From assembly GCA_026004655.1 (NCBI GenBank), contig BPJO01000017.1:22098-86097 (forward strand): a stretch of DNA of 64,000 bases, read 5' to 3'. The notes beneath the pieces were generated by a model. The model saw only the letters and a program-made list of their open reading frames with translations, searched no databases and was not told the DNA's origin. Origin of the DNA: Phycisphaerae bacterium (GTDB lineage Bacteria; Planctomycetota; Phycisphaerae; Tepidisphaerales; Tepidisphaeraceae). Below, in pieces: positions 56,718 to 64,000 of the stretch (position 1 is the first letter of the stretch; every line of letters starts with the position of its first letter). Both the position numbers and the translations under genes were made by a program.

Positions 56718-57188
56718 TTACCGCGGCGCATAGTTCGGTGCCGAGTGCGGATGCGTCAACATGATGATAATCGCCCCGACGTAGGCGGTCAGACCCACCA
56801 GCATGATGATCAGACCGATCCGGTAGCATCGGGTTTTAAGGTCGCGGTATTTCAAACTCGTCAGCAACCATTCGCGCGTGGATTGTCCCGTTTGCATGGT
56901 CAACCAGCGGAGGTGCAAAACCCCCCAACAGACGACCGCAGCACTGACCAGAATCAATCCCACCCCCGCCAGCGACAACCCTTGTGCCCAAGGCCCGGTC
57001 CCGGCAATGTTCCGTCCCGAAAACCCTGTCGTGCTGATGATAATCCCCCCTAACGCCAACAACACCTGCGCGCGATTATGAAGTACCGCAAACTGACGTT
57101 CCAACATGGCCATGATTTCCGGAAGCGCCTCCGGACCGTAATGATCCAGGATCCGGTCGGCTTCGTCTTCGATCGACAGGCACCCCAT
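56718..57188 (-). CDS. Small membrane protein of unknown function
   Basis: 156 residues with three hydrophobic helices: LLALGGIIISTTGF (about 43-60), LSLAGVGLILVSAAVVCWGVL (about 72-92) and IGLIIMLVGLTAYVGAIIIML (about 123-145). The first 40 residues are charged and cytoplasmic-like. It lies 3 bases after the LolA-like gene on the same strand, so the two are likely co-transcribed. No family is recognised with confidence. Confidence 0.6.
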   Translation of the reverse strand: MGCLSIEDEADRILDHYGPEALPEIMAMLERQFAVLHNRAQVLLALGGIIISTTGFSGRNIAGTGPWAQGLSLAGVGLILVSAAVVCWGVLHLRWLTMQTGQSTREWLLTSLKYRDLKTRCYRIGLIIMLVGLTAYVGAIIIMLTHPHSAPNYAPR

Positions 57189-57191
57189 CGG

Positions 57192-58010
57192 TTACTCCTG
57201 ACTCGTTTTGGAGGATCGTTCGACCAGTTGTCGGATCTGGTCCGGAAGAGCAAACACGTTATCGTTGATCGACGGATTCAGACGGATGTCGGTCAAATGT
57301 ATCTTCTGCACTGCTGGTCCGGTCCGTTGGACGATGACCGACGGGAGCGGGATCCCGTCGACCGATCGGTATTCGCTGAGCGTCATTTCGACGGGAATCT
57401 TACCCATCTGATGGTGGAGTGTCATTCGGCTTTTGAGCAGGTAAAAGGTTTCGGTATCGATCCAGTGAGATTCGGTGTCCCCGTCCGACGTTTTACCTTG
57501 GAGTTTCCATGCCTTTCGTTTGCCGAGCGTTTCCGGTCCGGTGACATGAGGGTCTTTCAATTCAAGGAATCGCTGGAACTGGTTGTCCGGGTTTAGTCCG
57601 TCCAAGAGTTGTTTTTTTTCGGTCTCATCGAGCAGACGGGCCCCGGTGATGTCGGACAATTCGTACCCCACCTGGTCATAGATGCCCGAACGGATTTGAC
57701 CGATTCCCGGAAGCTCAGCCACGATCAGGGCGCGGTCGGGTTTTAACCAGGCCTGCAAAGTTCCCTGAATGTTTTGGGCGGGCATCTCGATCGTCCCGGT
57801 CATGTGGATGCTTCGGACCGATTCGAGTTTTTCTTTTCCTCCCGCGGCTTGTCGACAACGATCGATCAGGGTCGAGGGATCCGGTACGTCGGGTTGAGTG
57901 GTCTGGGCCGGTCCTTCGGGTGGGTGTCCTAGAATCAACAGGACCATCAAACCGACGATCCACCGAATGGATGAACGGACGGATCGGGGGGTCATAAGAG
58001 GCTCAATCAT
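57192..58010 (-). CDS. LolA/LolB-fold-like secreted protein
   Basis: 272 residues starting at the ATG at 58010, with GGAG seven bases upstream. A signal anchor (WIVGLMVLLILGHPPEGPAQ) is followed by a lipoprotein-binding-like beta-barrel: HMTGTIEMPAQNIQGTLQAWLKPDRALIV, YDQVGYELSD and MTLSEYRSVDGIPLPSVI. This layout is known from proteins predicted to bind lipid or lipoprotein. The start overlaps the S41 peptidase stop by 8 bases, so it is in that operon. Confidence 0.6.
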   Translation of the reverse strand: MIEPLMTPRSVRSSIRWIVGLMVLLILGHPPEGPAQTTQPDVPDPSTLIDRCRQAAGGKEKLESVRSIHMTGTIEMPAQNIQGTLQAWLKPDRALIVAELPGIGQIRSGIYDQVGYELSDITGARLLDETEKKQLLDGLNPDNQFQRFLELKDPHVTGPETLGKRKAWKLQGKTSDGDTESHWIDTETFYLLKSRMTLHHQMGKIPVEMTLSEYRSVDGIPLPSVIVQRTGPAVQKIHLTDIRLNPSINDNVFALPDQIRQLVERSSKTSQE

Positions 58011-59019
58011 GGTTGTTCTCCGTTTGTGATTTGATCCACCGAACGGCTGCTTCGACGACAGGGTCGGGAAGTTCGTAGGGCGGGGGGTATTCGACGATTT
58101 CATCGGGGACGACGCCTTGACCTTCCAGCCTTTGGCCTGCTGCGGAGATGTAATCGGCTACGGCATATTGAAAGATATCCCCGTTGGGCAGTTTGTTGAT
58201 CAGGCTTGGCAGCGCCATTCCGGCGCTTCGGGTTCCGAAGATCCTCGCCCGTCCGAGGTCTTTCAACCCCCCTGCCAGGATTTCGCTGGTCGAAGCCGAT
58301 CCCTCATCGATGAGGATGGCCAGGGGTTTGGTGTACGGGTCGGGCTGGGGATTGAGGACAAACCGGAGTGTCATACCCCGTTGGATCATTTCTCCCAGTT
58401 TTTGATCCGGTCGGGTGACAAAATAATTTCCGATCCCCATTGCCATTGCTCCGATCCCGCCGGGGTTGTGCCTTAGGTCAATGATCATTCCGTCGGCTGA
58501 CCGGGCGCGTTCGAGCGACGGTCTGAAGATTCGTTGAACTTTGACCGGGGACAAGAACAGGCTGAGGTAAAAGTATTCGACATTCGAAGGTAGCAGCTCC
58601 GCATGACATCGAAGTGGCATTTCGGGGAGGTTTCCGAACCGGACTGGTTCGATCACGGATTGACGTCCCAAAGGGGGAACGAATCCGGTTCCCGGTGTGG
58701 ACGAAGGTGTTTGCTGGTCCGGACCGGACGGATAAATCCCGTAATGAGACAATCCCAGTTTGGCCAGCATCTGACGCATCAACGATCGGACTTGTTCGTC
58801 GGTCCTGGCTGAGGCGATACGGGGTCTGAACTCGTCGCGGGCTTTATCCCAGTCCACACCGTTAAAAGCAGGGTCGTAATGGGTGTCATGGACGATCTTC
58901 CAGACTTCATCGAACGAATCGAGGTGTTGCTGGCGTCGGGTGTCGGACATGTATTGTCCCGAAGCGCATCCGGACACCAGCACAAGCAGAGTTCCGAGGA
59001 TCCGTGTCGTGTCGATCAT
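58003..59019 (-). CDS. S41-family peptidase, lipoprotein
   Basis: 338 residues starting at MIDTTR (59019); the frame stays open to 59937 but that part runs over thiS and the DUF6065 gene. A lipoprotein signal (LVLVSGCAS) is followed by an N-terminal helical region (25-90) and an S41 core. The nucleophile Ser is in DEGSASTSEIL (about residue 252), the strand GMIIDLRHNPGG (about 190-201) precedes it, and FGTRSAGMALP replaces the Gly-Lys seen in Ctp, as in tricorn-like S41 members. It likely degrades misfolded envelope proteins. It shares a tiny divergent promoter with thiS. Confidence 0.78.
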   Translation of the reverse strand: MIDTTRILGTLLVLVSGCASGQYMSDTRRQQHLDSFDEVWKIVHDTHYDPAFNGVDWDKARDEFRPRIASARTDEQVRSLMRQMLAKLGLSHYGIYPSGPDQQTPSSTPGTGFVPPLGRQSVIEPVRFGNLPEMPLRCHAELLPSNVEYFYLSLFLSPVKVQRIFRPSLERARSADGMIIDLRHNPGGIGAMAMGIGNYFVTRPDQKLGEMIQRGMTLRFVLNPQPDPYTKPLAILIDEGSASTSEILAGGLKDLGRARIFGTRSAGMALPSLINKLPNGDIFQYAVADYISAAGQRLEGQGVVPDEIVEYPPPYELPDPVVEAAVRWIKSQTENNHD

Positions 59020-59023
59020 TTGC

Positions 59024-59031
59024 GTTATACT
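59024..59031. promoter_or_regulatory. Bidirectional -10 element between S41 peptidase and thiS
   Basis: GTTATACT reads TATACT on the plus strand (59026-59031), 7 nt before the thiS ATG at 59039. On the minus strand it reads TATAAC (59029-59024), 4 nt before the peptidase ATG at 59019. The starts are only 19 bases apart, so both mRNAs would be nearly leaderless. Confidence 0.5.
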
Positions 59032-59038
59032 TTCCGGG

Positions 59039-59236
59039 ATGAACGTGATCGTCAACGGTGAAAAACGAGAACTCCCCCCCGGGACGACCGTGCGGGGGCT
59101 TTTGGAGCGATCGGGGCTTTCTCCTGACAAGGTCGCGGTCGAGCTAAACCGTCGGTTGCTTCCGGGGGATAAGTATGACACCCCGTTGTCAGACCAGGAC
59201 GAACTCGAGATCGTGACGTTCGTCGGGGGTGGATGA
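59039..59236 (+). CDS. thiS: Sulfur carrier protein ThiS
   Basis: 65 residues starting at MNVIVNGEKRELPPGTTVRGLLE, the ubiquitin-like beta-grasp of ThiS. The C-terminus ends with FVGGG, providing the Gly-Gly that ThiF adenylates and thiocarboxylates; ThiG then uses the sulfur for the thiazole part of thiamine. No other thi gene lies nearby. The extra Gly at the end is slightly unusual. The expected -10 sits seven bases before the ATG and no Shine-Dalgarno is present. Confidence 0.9.
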   Translation: MNVIVNGEKRELPPGTTVRGLLERSGLSPDKVAVELNRRLLPGDKYDTPLSDQDELEIVTFVGGG

Positions 59237-59265
59237 AAAGCGTGATGTGATCTATTCTTCTGATC

Positions 59266-60018
59266 ATGCTTCATTTTTACAAGTTTCGTCAGGAGCTGTT
59301 CGGTCCCGAACCGGCCAAAGAGGTGTACCACAAACCCGGTCCGGGGCGGGGTTGGCCTGAGGAGTGTCCCCCGATCCGGGCTGCCAATGCGTTCGGGTAT
59401 GACCTTCTTGCAAACTTCGATCTGACATTCGTTCGAAGGCGCGACGGAAGTTGGCGAATCCAGGACCCGATCGTTCTGGAAAGCGATTTTGACTGGTCTC
59501 CTGACGAGCAAACCCCCGGACGACCGTTGGTCCAACAGTACGCCTGGTTCTGGGAAAAAGGACAGAAAATCCCCCACCCTATCACCGACAACGTGTTCGA
59601 AACGATCCGGAATCAGGTCAAGGTCAGCTCGTTTCTTTATCTGAAAACCGACCCGAACGAGCTTTTGCTGATGACCGATCTTCCCAACCAATGGCGGGCC
59701 TTTCGGACCTGGACGGCTTTGGTGGATACCGACTGGTACCCGGCGAGTTATCCGTGGCACGTGGTGATCGAACTGGACCCCCGACACAAAAGGATCCATA
59801 TCGAAAAAGGCACGCCTTTGTGCAGGGTGATTCCGGTCAGACGGGACACCTATTTCGCACAGTCGATGTCCCCGGGGGCATTTGATACGTTTTTCGAACG
59901 AAGCCAACAGTGGCTGACGGCCCACGGTCGTCCTCACGAATCGGACGTAGGAACGATGGACATCACCCGGACCTATGTTCGTCAGCAGATCAAATCACGG
60001 TTTGTGGTCATGACCTGA
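59266..60018 (+). CDS. DUF6065-like protein
   Basis: 250 residues, with a purine-poor upstream region and no clear Shine-Dalgarno. It has the order of the DUF6065 family: PPIRAANAFGYDLLANFDLTF in the N-terminal third, RAFRTWTALVDTDWYPASYPWHVVI in the middle, and IHIEKGTPLCRVIPVRRDTYF near the end. The fold is beta-rich. The function is unknown. It follows thiS by 29 bases and may be in the same transcript. Confidence 0.65.
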   Translation: MLHFYKFRQELFGPEPAKEVYHKPGPGRGWPEECPPIRAANAFGYDLLANFDLTFVRRRDGSWRIQDPIVLESDFDWSPDEQTPGRPLVQQYAWFWEKGQKIPHPITDNVFETIRNQVKVSSFLYLKTDPNELLLMTDLPNQWRAFRTWTALVDTDWYPASYPWHVVIELDPRHKRIHIEKGTPLCRVIPVRRDTYFAQSMSPGAFDTFFERSQQWLTAHGRPHESDVGTMDITRTYVRQQIKSRFVVMT

Positions 60019-60087
60019 GACCCCTAGACGAAACCGAATGCCCGTCGGGTCATTGACGAACGAAGGCATCGGTCTTGAACCGATCGT

Positions 60088-62130
60088 TTAGACCATTCGG
60101 ACTTCGATTTTGCCCTGGGTTTGTGCGGGGGATGTGCGGTGCAAGGCCAGATCGTGCGCGTGATGATAGTGTTTGATGAGCTGTTCCCAGTCGAATTGTT
60201 CGCTGAAGGCTTCGGTTTTGTTGCGTAGTTCGATTCGTTGCCGTCGGTTCAGAGAAGCAAAGTAGATCATGTAATCGGTCAGTTCGTCGGCGGCTTGTTC
60301 GAAGCTTTTGTTTCGACGATGAATGACGGTGATCCCGTGTTCGTGGGGTCGATCGACGTGTTCTTTGACGTAAGAACCGAACCCGGACAGGTCGGTGGTG
60401 ACAGCCGGGACGCCGCTGGCGATGCATTCCATCGGGGTGTATCCCCAGGGTTCGTAATAACTTGGGAAAACGCCCAGGTGGCAACCCCGGACGAACTGTT
60501 CGTAGTCCAACCCGATCAGCGGGCTTGTGGCGGTGACAAACTGGGGATGGAAAACGACCTTGACCGGGTCGTCTGCGTTGTTGATCAACCACCGGTGACG
60601 TAGGTGTTTGAGGGTGGGGTCGTTGGCGTCGTCGGTCAGATCGTGGGTGACGATCAACGGCTGACGGTGGGTACGAATGGCGTTGGTGAATCGTTTGAGG
60701 CGGATCGAGACTTCTTCGTCGATCAGATCCCCCCGGTGTAGTTCGCGTCCCGAAGCCGCCGCCATGAAAATTCGACGTCCGATCTCCTCCTGCAAACCTT
60801 GGCAGTATTTCTGCAGCTCGTTGAGACGGACCTGATTCTGCAAGGCATCGACGTTAATGTTTCGGATCGAGGCTTTGGTGATGATGAAGCAGATGACCGT
60901 CGGGGGGTTGTCGATCTGTTTGAGTCTTTGGTTCAACCGCCATAAGGCTTCGATGAACAGATCGATACCTTTGTTTTTGTACTCGTACCGTCCGGACGTG
61001 AAGAAATAGAGCGTCCGATCGAGGTCGAAACTGTAACTGGGGAAAAAGTGCCCCATGACGAACTTGTGAATGACCGATTTGATCTCGTTGTGTTGGTGTT
61101 GAAACTCGTGAGGGGCTTCGAACCGTCGGATATCTAGCCCGTTGGGAAGGATCACGTCGGCCTGTCGACCGAGCAGCTTTTCGGCTTCATAAGCGGTGAC
61201 GTTGCTCACGGTGGTGAAGACCGTGCTGGCGTGTGCCGCAGCCTTTTCGATCAGATGTCGGGGTAGGATCCGATATTTGTCGGCCTGTTCGTCGGCATGG
61301 AAAAAGGGCAAATGGTCATAGAAATACGGGTTGTCCGAAGCCAAGTACCTTCCTAAAAGCGTGGCGTGAGTGGTGAAGACGGTTGTGATCGGTAGCTTTT
61401 CATGCGAGATCCGGGGGACAGCGACCCCCCCCATCCATTCGTGAAAATGGGCAAGCACCTTCTGACCCGGAGCCACTTGGGTCAATGCCCGGAAAAACTC
61501 CGTCACCGTGAAACCGAACGCGATGACTTCGTTCACTTCCCCGTCGGAAGCTTCGGTCCCGATCCCGTGATCATTCCACATCAGATACTTGTCGTCCCCC
61601 AACCGAGGAAACCGCGCGCGATAGTCTAACAGGATCACACGAGGACGACCGGGGATCAGCCATCTGCCGAAATGACACGGGATTCCGCTTTGACGAAGCC
61701 TGTCGAGGGCTTCCCGAATAATCCCCTCGGTGGGCATTTCTTCGAACTCGCTGGCCGCCGTGGCGGGATTGTACGGACCGATCAGATAATACCGATCCCC
61801 CCACCGTTCCTGCATGGCGCGGGCTTTGGTCCGGAGCACCGTATAAATCCCCCCCAACTGCCAGCACACTTCCCACCCGCACTCGAACAACAACGGGGGC
61901 TTTTGTTCAAAATCGGGGGTCGGGGGTACGGCCCGTTCTTCCGGGTCGCGTAGGTCTTTGCGCGGAACGTCCGGCGCGTCCGGTGGTAGGGACCGATCCG
62001 GGTTGCGATCCCGCAGGGATTTGCGCGGACGGACGGGAACCGCTCCGCCGATTTCTTTTTTCACGGGTTTGACCATCACCGGGAGTGAGTCGGTCGAGAC
62101 AGGATCCGAAACTACGCCTCGCTTCGCCAT
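60088..62130 (-). CDS. GT3-type glycogen synthase
   Basis: 680 residues. This is the eukaryotic (Gsy) type, not the bacterial GlgA of GT5. GT3 motifs: FECGWEVCWQLGGIYTVL at the start of the GT-B fold, THATLLGRYLASDN, ILPNGLDIRRFE, and YYEPWGYTPMECIASGVPAV, which holds the acid catalytic Glu. It adds glucose from UDP-glucose to glycogen. The first 70 residues are a Pro/Arg/Asp-rich extension with no matching domain, perhaps a regulatory tail. A TATACT box lies 10 nt before the ATG. No other glycogen gene is in the window. Confidence 0.88.
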   Translation of the reverse strand: MAKRGVVSDPVSTDSLPVMVKPVKKEIGGAVPVRPRKSLRDRNPDRSLPPDAPDVPRKDLRDPEERAVPPTPDFEQKPPLLFECGWEVCWQLGGIYTVLRTKARAMQERWGDRYYLIGPYNPATAASEFEEMPTEGIIREALDRLRQSGIPCHFGRWLIPGRPRVILLDYRARFPRLGDDKYLMWNDHGIGTEASDGEVNEVIAFGFTVTEFFRALTQVAPGQKVLAHFHEWMGGVAVPRISHEKLPITTVFTTHATLLGRYLASDNPYFYDHLPFFHADEQADKYRILPRHLIEKAAAHASTVFTTVSNVTAYEAEKLLGRQADVILPNGLDIRRFEAPHEFQHQHNEIKSVIHKFVMGHFFPSYSFDLDRTLYFFTSGRYEYKNKGIDLFIEALWRLNQRLKQIDNPPTVICFIITKASIRNINVDALQNQVRLNELQKYCQGLQEEIGRRIFMAAASGRELHRGDLIDEEVSIRLKRFTNAIRTHRQPLIVTHDLTDDANDPTLKHLRHRWLINNADDPVKVVFHPQFVTATSPLIGLDYEQFVRGCHLGVFPSYYEPWGYTPMECIASGVPAVTTDLSGFGSYVKEHVDRPHEHGITVIHRRNKSFEQAADELTDYMIYFASLNRRQRIELRNKTEAFSEQFDWEQLIKHYHHAHDLALHRTSPAQTQGKIEVRMV

Positions 62131-62140
62131 ACTTCGGACA

Positions 62141-62146
62141 AGTATA
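62141..62146 (-). promoter_or_regulatory. -10 element of the GT3 glycogen synthase gene
   Basis: Minus-strand TATACT ends 10 nt before the ATG at 62130, with no Shine-Dalgarno. A leaderless or very short leader is likely. Confidence 0.4.
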
Positions 62147-62230
62147 ACAGGATCCCTGTCAGTTTCTCATCAAGAAATCGTTTTAATACCGGTGTCAGGG
62201 TCCGTGTACGGGGAGACGGACAAAACGTCT

Positions 62231-62620
62231 TCATGTCGATCTTGTTATCGGTCCTTGAGACCGGGCGATCCGGATCGGACCCCGACAATCGGACGGATCG
62301 ACCACGCAACCTTTTTGCAAGATCACCACCTGACCACGGGCGACCAGACGTCTAGCGGCTTGTCGGACCCGTTCCATCCAGTTTCGCCAGTCGTCAGGGT
62401 CCATCTGACGGGCAACTTCGGACGGACATATCGATCCTGAGGGATTCCGGGTGTTAAGAAGGTGCAGGATCTGCTGCTCGATCTGACGGTCCACGTCGTC
62501 GGGTTGATGCCTCTGGCAGGACCGGGAGCAATAACGGACCTGTTCCCAGTCCCGGGCCCATTTTTTTCGCCAGGTGAAGCGGCGTCCGCAGGTCTGACAA
62601 ACGCGTGTGGGAAGCGACAT
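62231..62620 (-). CDS. DUF2256/DUF3253 fusion protein
   Basis: 129 residues. The N-terminus ([28 protein letters not shown], given in parts: [28 protein letters not shown]) is a DUF2256 zinc-ribbon-like motif. The second part ([20 protein letters not shown] followed by [15 protein letters not shown]) is a DUF3253 winged-HTH-like domain. Such fusions are common but the function is not known; nucleic acid binding is likely. TACAAT lies 5 nt before the ATG, and no Shine-Dalgarno is present. Confidence 0.8.
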   Translation of the reverse strand: MSLPTRVCQTCGRRFTWRKKWARDWEQVRYCSRSCQRHQPDDVDRQIEQQILHLLNTRNPSGSICPSEVARQMDPDDWRNWMERVRQAARRLVARGQVVILQKGCVVDPSDCRGPIRIARSQGPITRST

Positions 62621-62625
62621 GTCCG

Positions 62626-62631
62626 ATTGTA
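62626..62631 (-). promoter_or_regulatory. -10 element of the DUF2256/DUF3253 gene
   Basis: Minus-strand TACAAT is 5 nt before the ATG at 62620, indicating a leaderless transcript. Confidence 0.42.
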
Positions 62632-63036
62632 TGCTTGTAATCGGAACGGTAGATCAACCGACGGTCACGGGCAACAACGGGTGCGAAACCAGAAGTTATC
62701 CACAATGCTTTAATTTGCAAAGTAGAAATGACCTCACGGAAGTTAATCGAACCAAACCCGAATTGGGATACTTAAATCGAACAAAAACGTTGTTTTTAGG
62801 TCAAAATTAAAGAACAAAAGACTGTTTTTATCGGACCGATTCGGGTCAGAAGGCTTGTTTTACACTTTGCATTTTAAAGTGTCGATCTCGGGATTCCGGT
62901 TTTGCTAGGGTTATCCTACGTCGGTTCACAAGTTATCCACACCCAGTCGTTGGGCGTGACCGTCGAACGGTCGATTGAAATCCCCGAAGTCGGATCATCC
63001 CGGACGACCGATTTTTCCGGTCGGATTCTCAAAACG
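62632..63036. other. AT-rich spacer with two DnaA boxes (origin-like)
   Basis: This gene-free stretch contains two perfect DnaA boxes, TTATCCACA at 62696-62704 and 62933-62941, both on the plus strand. Between them the sequence is clearly A/T-rich compared with its surroundings. AATCGAAC recurs at 62745-62752 and 62775-62782. A 7-bp inverted repeat ACACTTT/AAAGTGT is at 62862-62868 and 62876-62882. These are features of a replication origin or of DnaA-controlled transcription. No dnaA, dnaN, gidA or parAB gene is near, and two boxes are few for an origin. Confidence 0.4.
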
Positions 63037-63038
63037 GA

Positions 63039-63631
63039 CTATTTTCCTGTAGCTTGTCGGACACAATGGTCGAACAACACCCGCCATTCCAGTTGTTGGA
63101 GGGAAACGGCAATGGCGTAACGCGGGTCGGACGGGCTTTCGTGCAGGCTTTGCACGTAATCGACGAAAGCGGCCCCGTTCCAGCCTGAGATTGTCAGTCG
63201 TAACAGGGTTTTGTCGGCATCGGCCCGGGAGACGATCGAGTTGGCTTGGATCGATAACGATTGAAGGATCGGGTGATCCCGACATTTGGCGTACCAGTAT
63301 TTGCTGTTCCCGAAATCCCCTTCTCTTCGGTGCATGATCGCGTGCCAAAAACTGCCCGTGGGGGTATGAACCTGTTGACTGATCTGATGGGATTCGTCCA
63401 GATAATCGTGCCACAACCACAAGGCTGATATCACACAGGCTGCGTCTTCGGGGAACGGACCGGAAGGTCCAAAAGGTCCGAAGCCGAGACGGTATGAAGC
63501 AGATCCGCCACCTGAGAATCCCCTGCGGTTCGTGGAACCAGGTTGGTATATGCTTGGCGGGCGTTGAAACGAAGGATTTGACGGGCTTTGTCGGACAGAT
63601 AATCGCCTTGAACAGGATCGGTTTCACTCAT
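63039..63631 (-). pseudogene. Uncharacterised planctomycete protein, split by a frameshift
   Basis: Two minus-strand frames meet head to tail. The first (63631-63431, 66 residues, MSETDPVQGDYLSDKARQIL) ends at a TGA; the second (63434-63039, from a GTG) continues with ISALWLWHDYLDESHQISQ, SFWHAIMHRREGDFGNSKYWY and SLQQLEWRVLFDHCVRQ. Together they look like one soluble protein of about 195 residues, in which one base is missing near 63437-63439. A coupled two-gene reading with a GTGA overlap is less likely. No function is known. A TACAAT box is 6 nt before the first ATG. Confidence 0.6.
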
Positions 63632-63637
63632 GAACGG

Positions 63638-63643
63638 ATTGTA
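63638..63643 (-). promoter_or_regulatory. -10 element of the split gene at 63631
   Basis: Minus-strand TACAAT is 6 nt before the ATG at 63631. No Shine-Dalgarno or strong -35 is visible. Confidence 0.4.
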
Positions 63644-63705
63644 TGTCTTTTCATGCGTCGTGCGATAGAGATAATAGAAGTGTTTACACGGAAAAGGAGT
63701 TCCCG

Positions 63706-64000
63706 ATGATTCGATGGATTCTGGTGGGGTTCATAGGGTTGTGTGTCCTGGGTTGTGCCGGACGGACGGAGTTATTGCCGAACCCGGACATGTCGTTGCG
63801 TAAGACCCCTGCGGAGTTTGCCGCCGACGCAGCCAAGCGTCATCCGTATCCCGCCCAGGCCCAGTCTGGTGGAACCGCCCGGGCAAGAGCCGAAGTCGGT
63901 TACGTGCTGGACCGTCTGGACCTGGTCAACCTGTCGGATTCGGTCTGGACCGATGTCGAGGTCTGGGTCAACAGTCAGTATGTGGTGTTCCTTCCCCCCG
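63706..64000 (+). CDS. Lipoprotein, N-terminal part
   Basis: The gene starts with ATG at 63706 after AAAGGAG at 63693-63699 and runs past the window. MIRWILVGFIGLCVLGCAG is a lipoprotein signal with lipobox LGCAG, so Cys-17 is the acylated residue. The mature part (about 80 residues visible) is rich in Arg and Asp and ends in a beta strand segment (VWVNSQYVVFLPP). No family can be assigned. It is divergent from the frameshifted gene at 63631. Confidence 0.7.
   Translation, partial: MIRWILVGFIGLCVLGCAGRTELLPNPDMSLRKTPAEFAADAAKRHPYPAQAQSGGTARARAEVGYVLDRLDLVNLSDSVWTDVEVWVNSQYVVFLPP

Noticed and set aside
59020..59937. In-frame upstream extension of the S41 peptidase
   Set aside because: The extension lies opposite thiS and the DUF6065 gene and carries no family sequence; the lipoprotein signal begins at 59019.

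Overview
The window is most likely from a Planctomycetota chromosome, probably class Phycisphaerae. The evidence is four secreted proteins that open with LEPR-XLL-type N-termini (LEPRYVLSA, LETRRLLHA, LESRRLLHA, LESRQHLS), a eukaryotic-type GT3 glycogen synthase, a bacterial deoxyhypusine-synthase-like gene, an orphan nuoB and scattered housekeeping genes in short operons. Coding density is high and the genes read as one genomic background. I see no rRNA, tRNA, CRISPR array or insertion sequence.

Layout. 1-1842: an ACT-domain gene fragment, a Spy-like periplasmic protein and a Spy-like/deiodinase-like fusion. 2048-6166: a compact phage-derived module (portal, 55-aa protein, SU10-type major capsid protein, then holin-like, lipoprotein and 95-aa genes) bounded by a terminator. 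6188-19618: ABC-2 permease, HEAT-repeat protein, hinT, glycosyltransferase, threonine dehydratase, rmuC, GT39, DegT aminotransferase, clpX. 19882-28715: membrane protein, LEPR/RTX glycoside hydrolase, thrS, nuoB, queA, LEPR/cyclophilin/RTX protein. 29000-36852: Mla-type lipid transport genes (mlaE and mlaF broken by frameshifts, mlaD intact on the other strand), two LEPR/kelch proteins and a DUF1570 metallopeptidase. 36860-40512: a second phage-derived module (large terminase, GNAT protein, ABC ATPase, double-HTH protein). 40654-51794: PilZ protein and a seven-gene operon (degenerate M28 protein, two FtsX-type permeases, an OPT-like membrane protein, a PqqD-like protein, a LolD-type ATPase). 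51840-64000: Pat-type CoA ligase/acetyltransferase, deoxyhypusine-synthase-like gene, S41 peptidase, thiS, GT3 glycogen synthase, a possible replication-origin-like AT-rich spacer with two DnaA boxes, a frameshifted gene and a lipoprotein fragment.

The most notable feature is that head-forming genes (portal and capsid) and the packaging motor (terminase) sit about 31 kb apart among host genes. There is no integrase, tail gene or replication gene nearby. This suggests a domesticated phage or gene-transfer-agent-like particle. The terminase overlaps a GNAT gene of the COG2401/Mom-like kind, and a matching separate ABC ATPase lies close by. A second recurring feature is regulatory: about ten genes without a Shine-Dalgarno site carry a -10-like hexamer only 4-11 nt before the start codon, which points to leaderless mRNAs. 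Other genes have strong AAGGAG sites.

Functions are read from sequence motifs alone. No database search, structure prediction or alignment was run.
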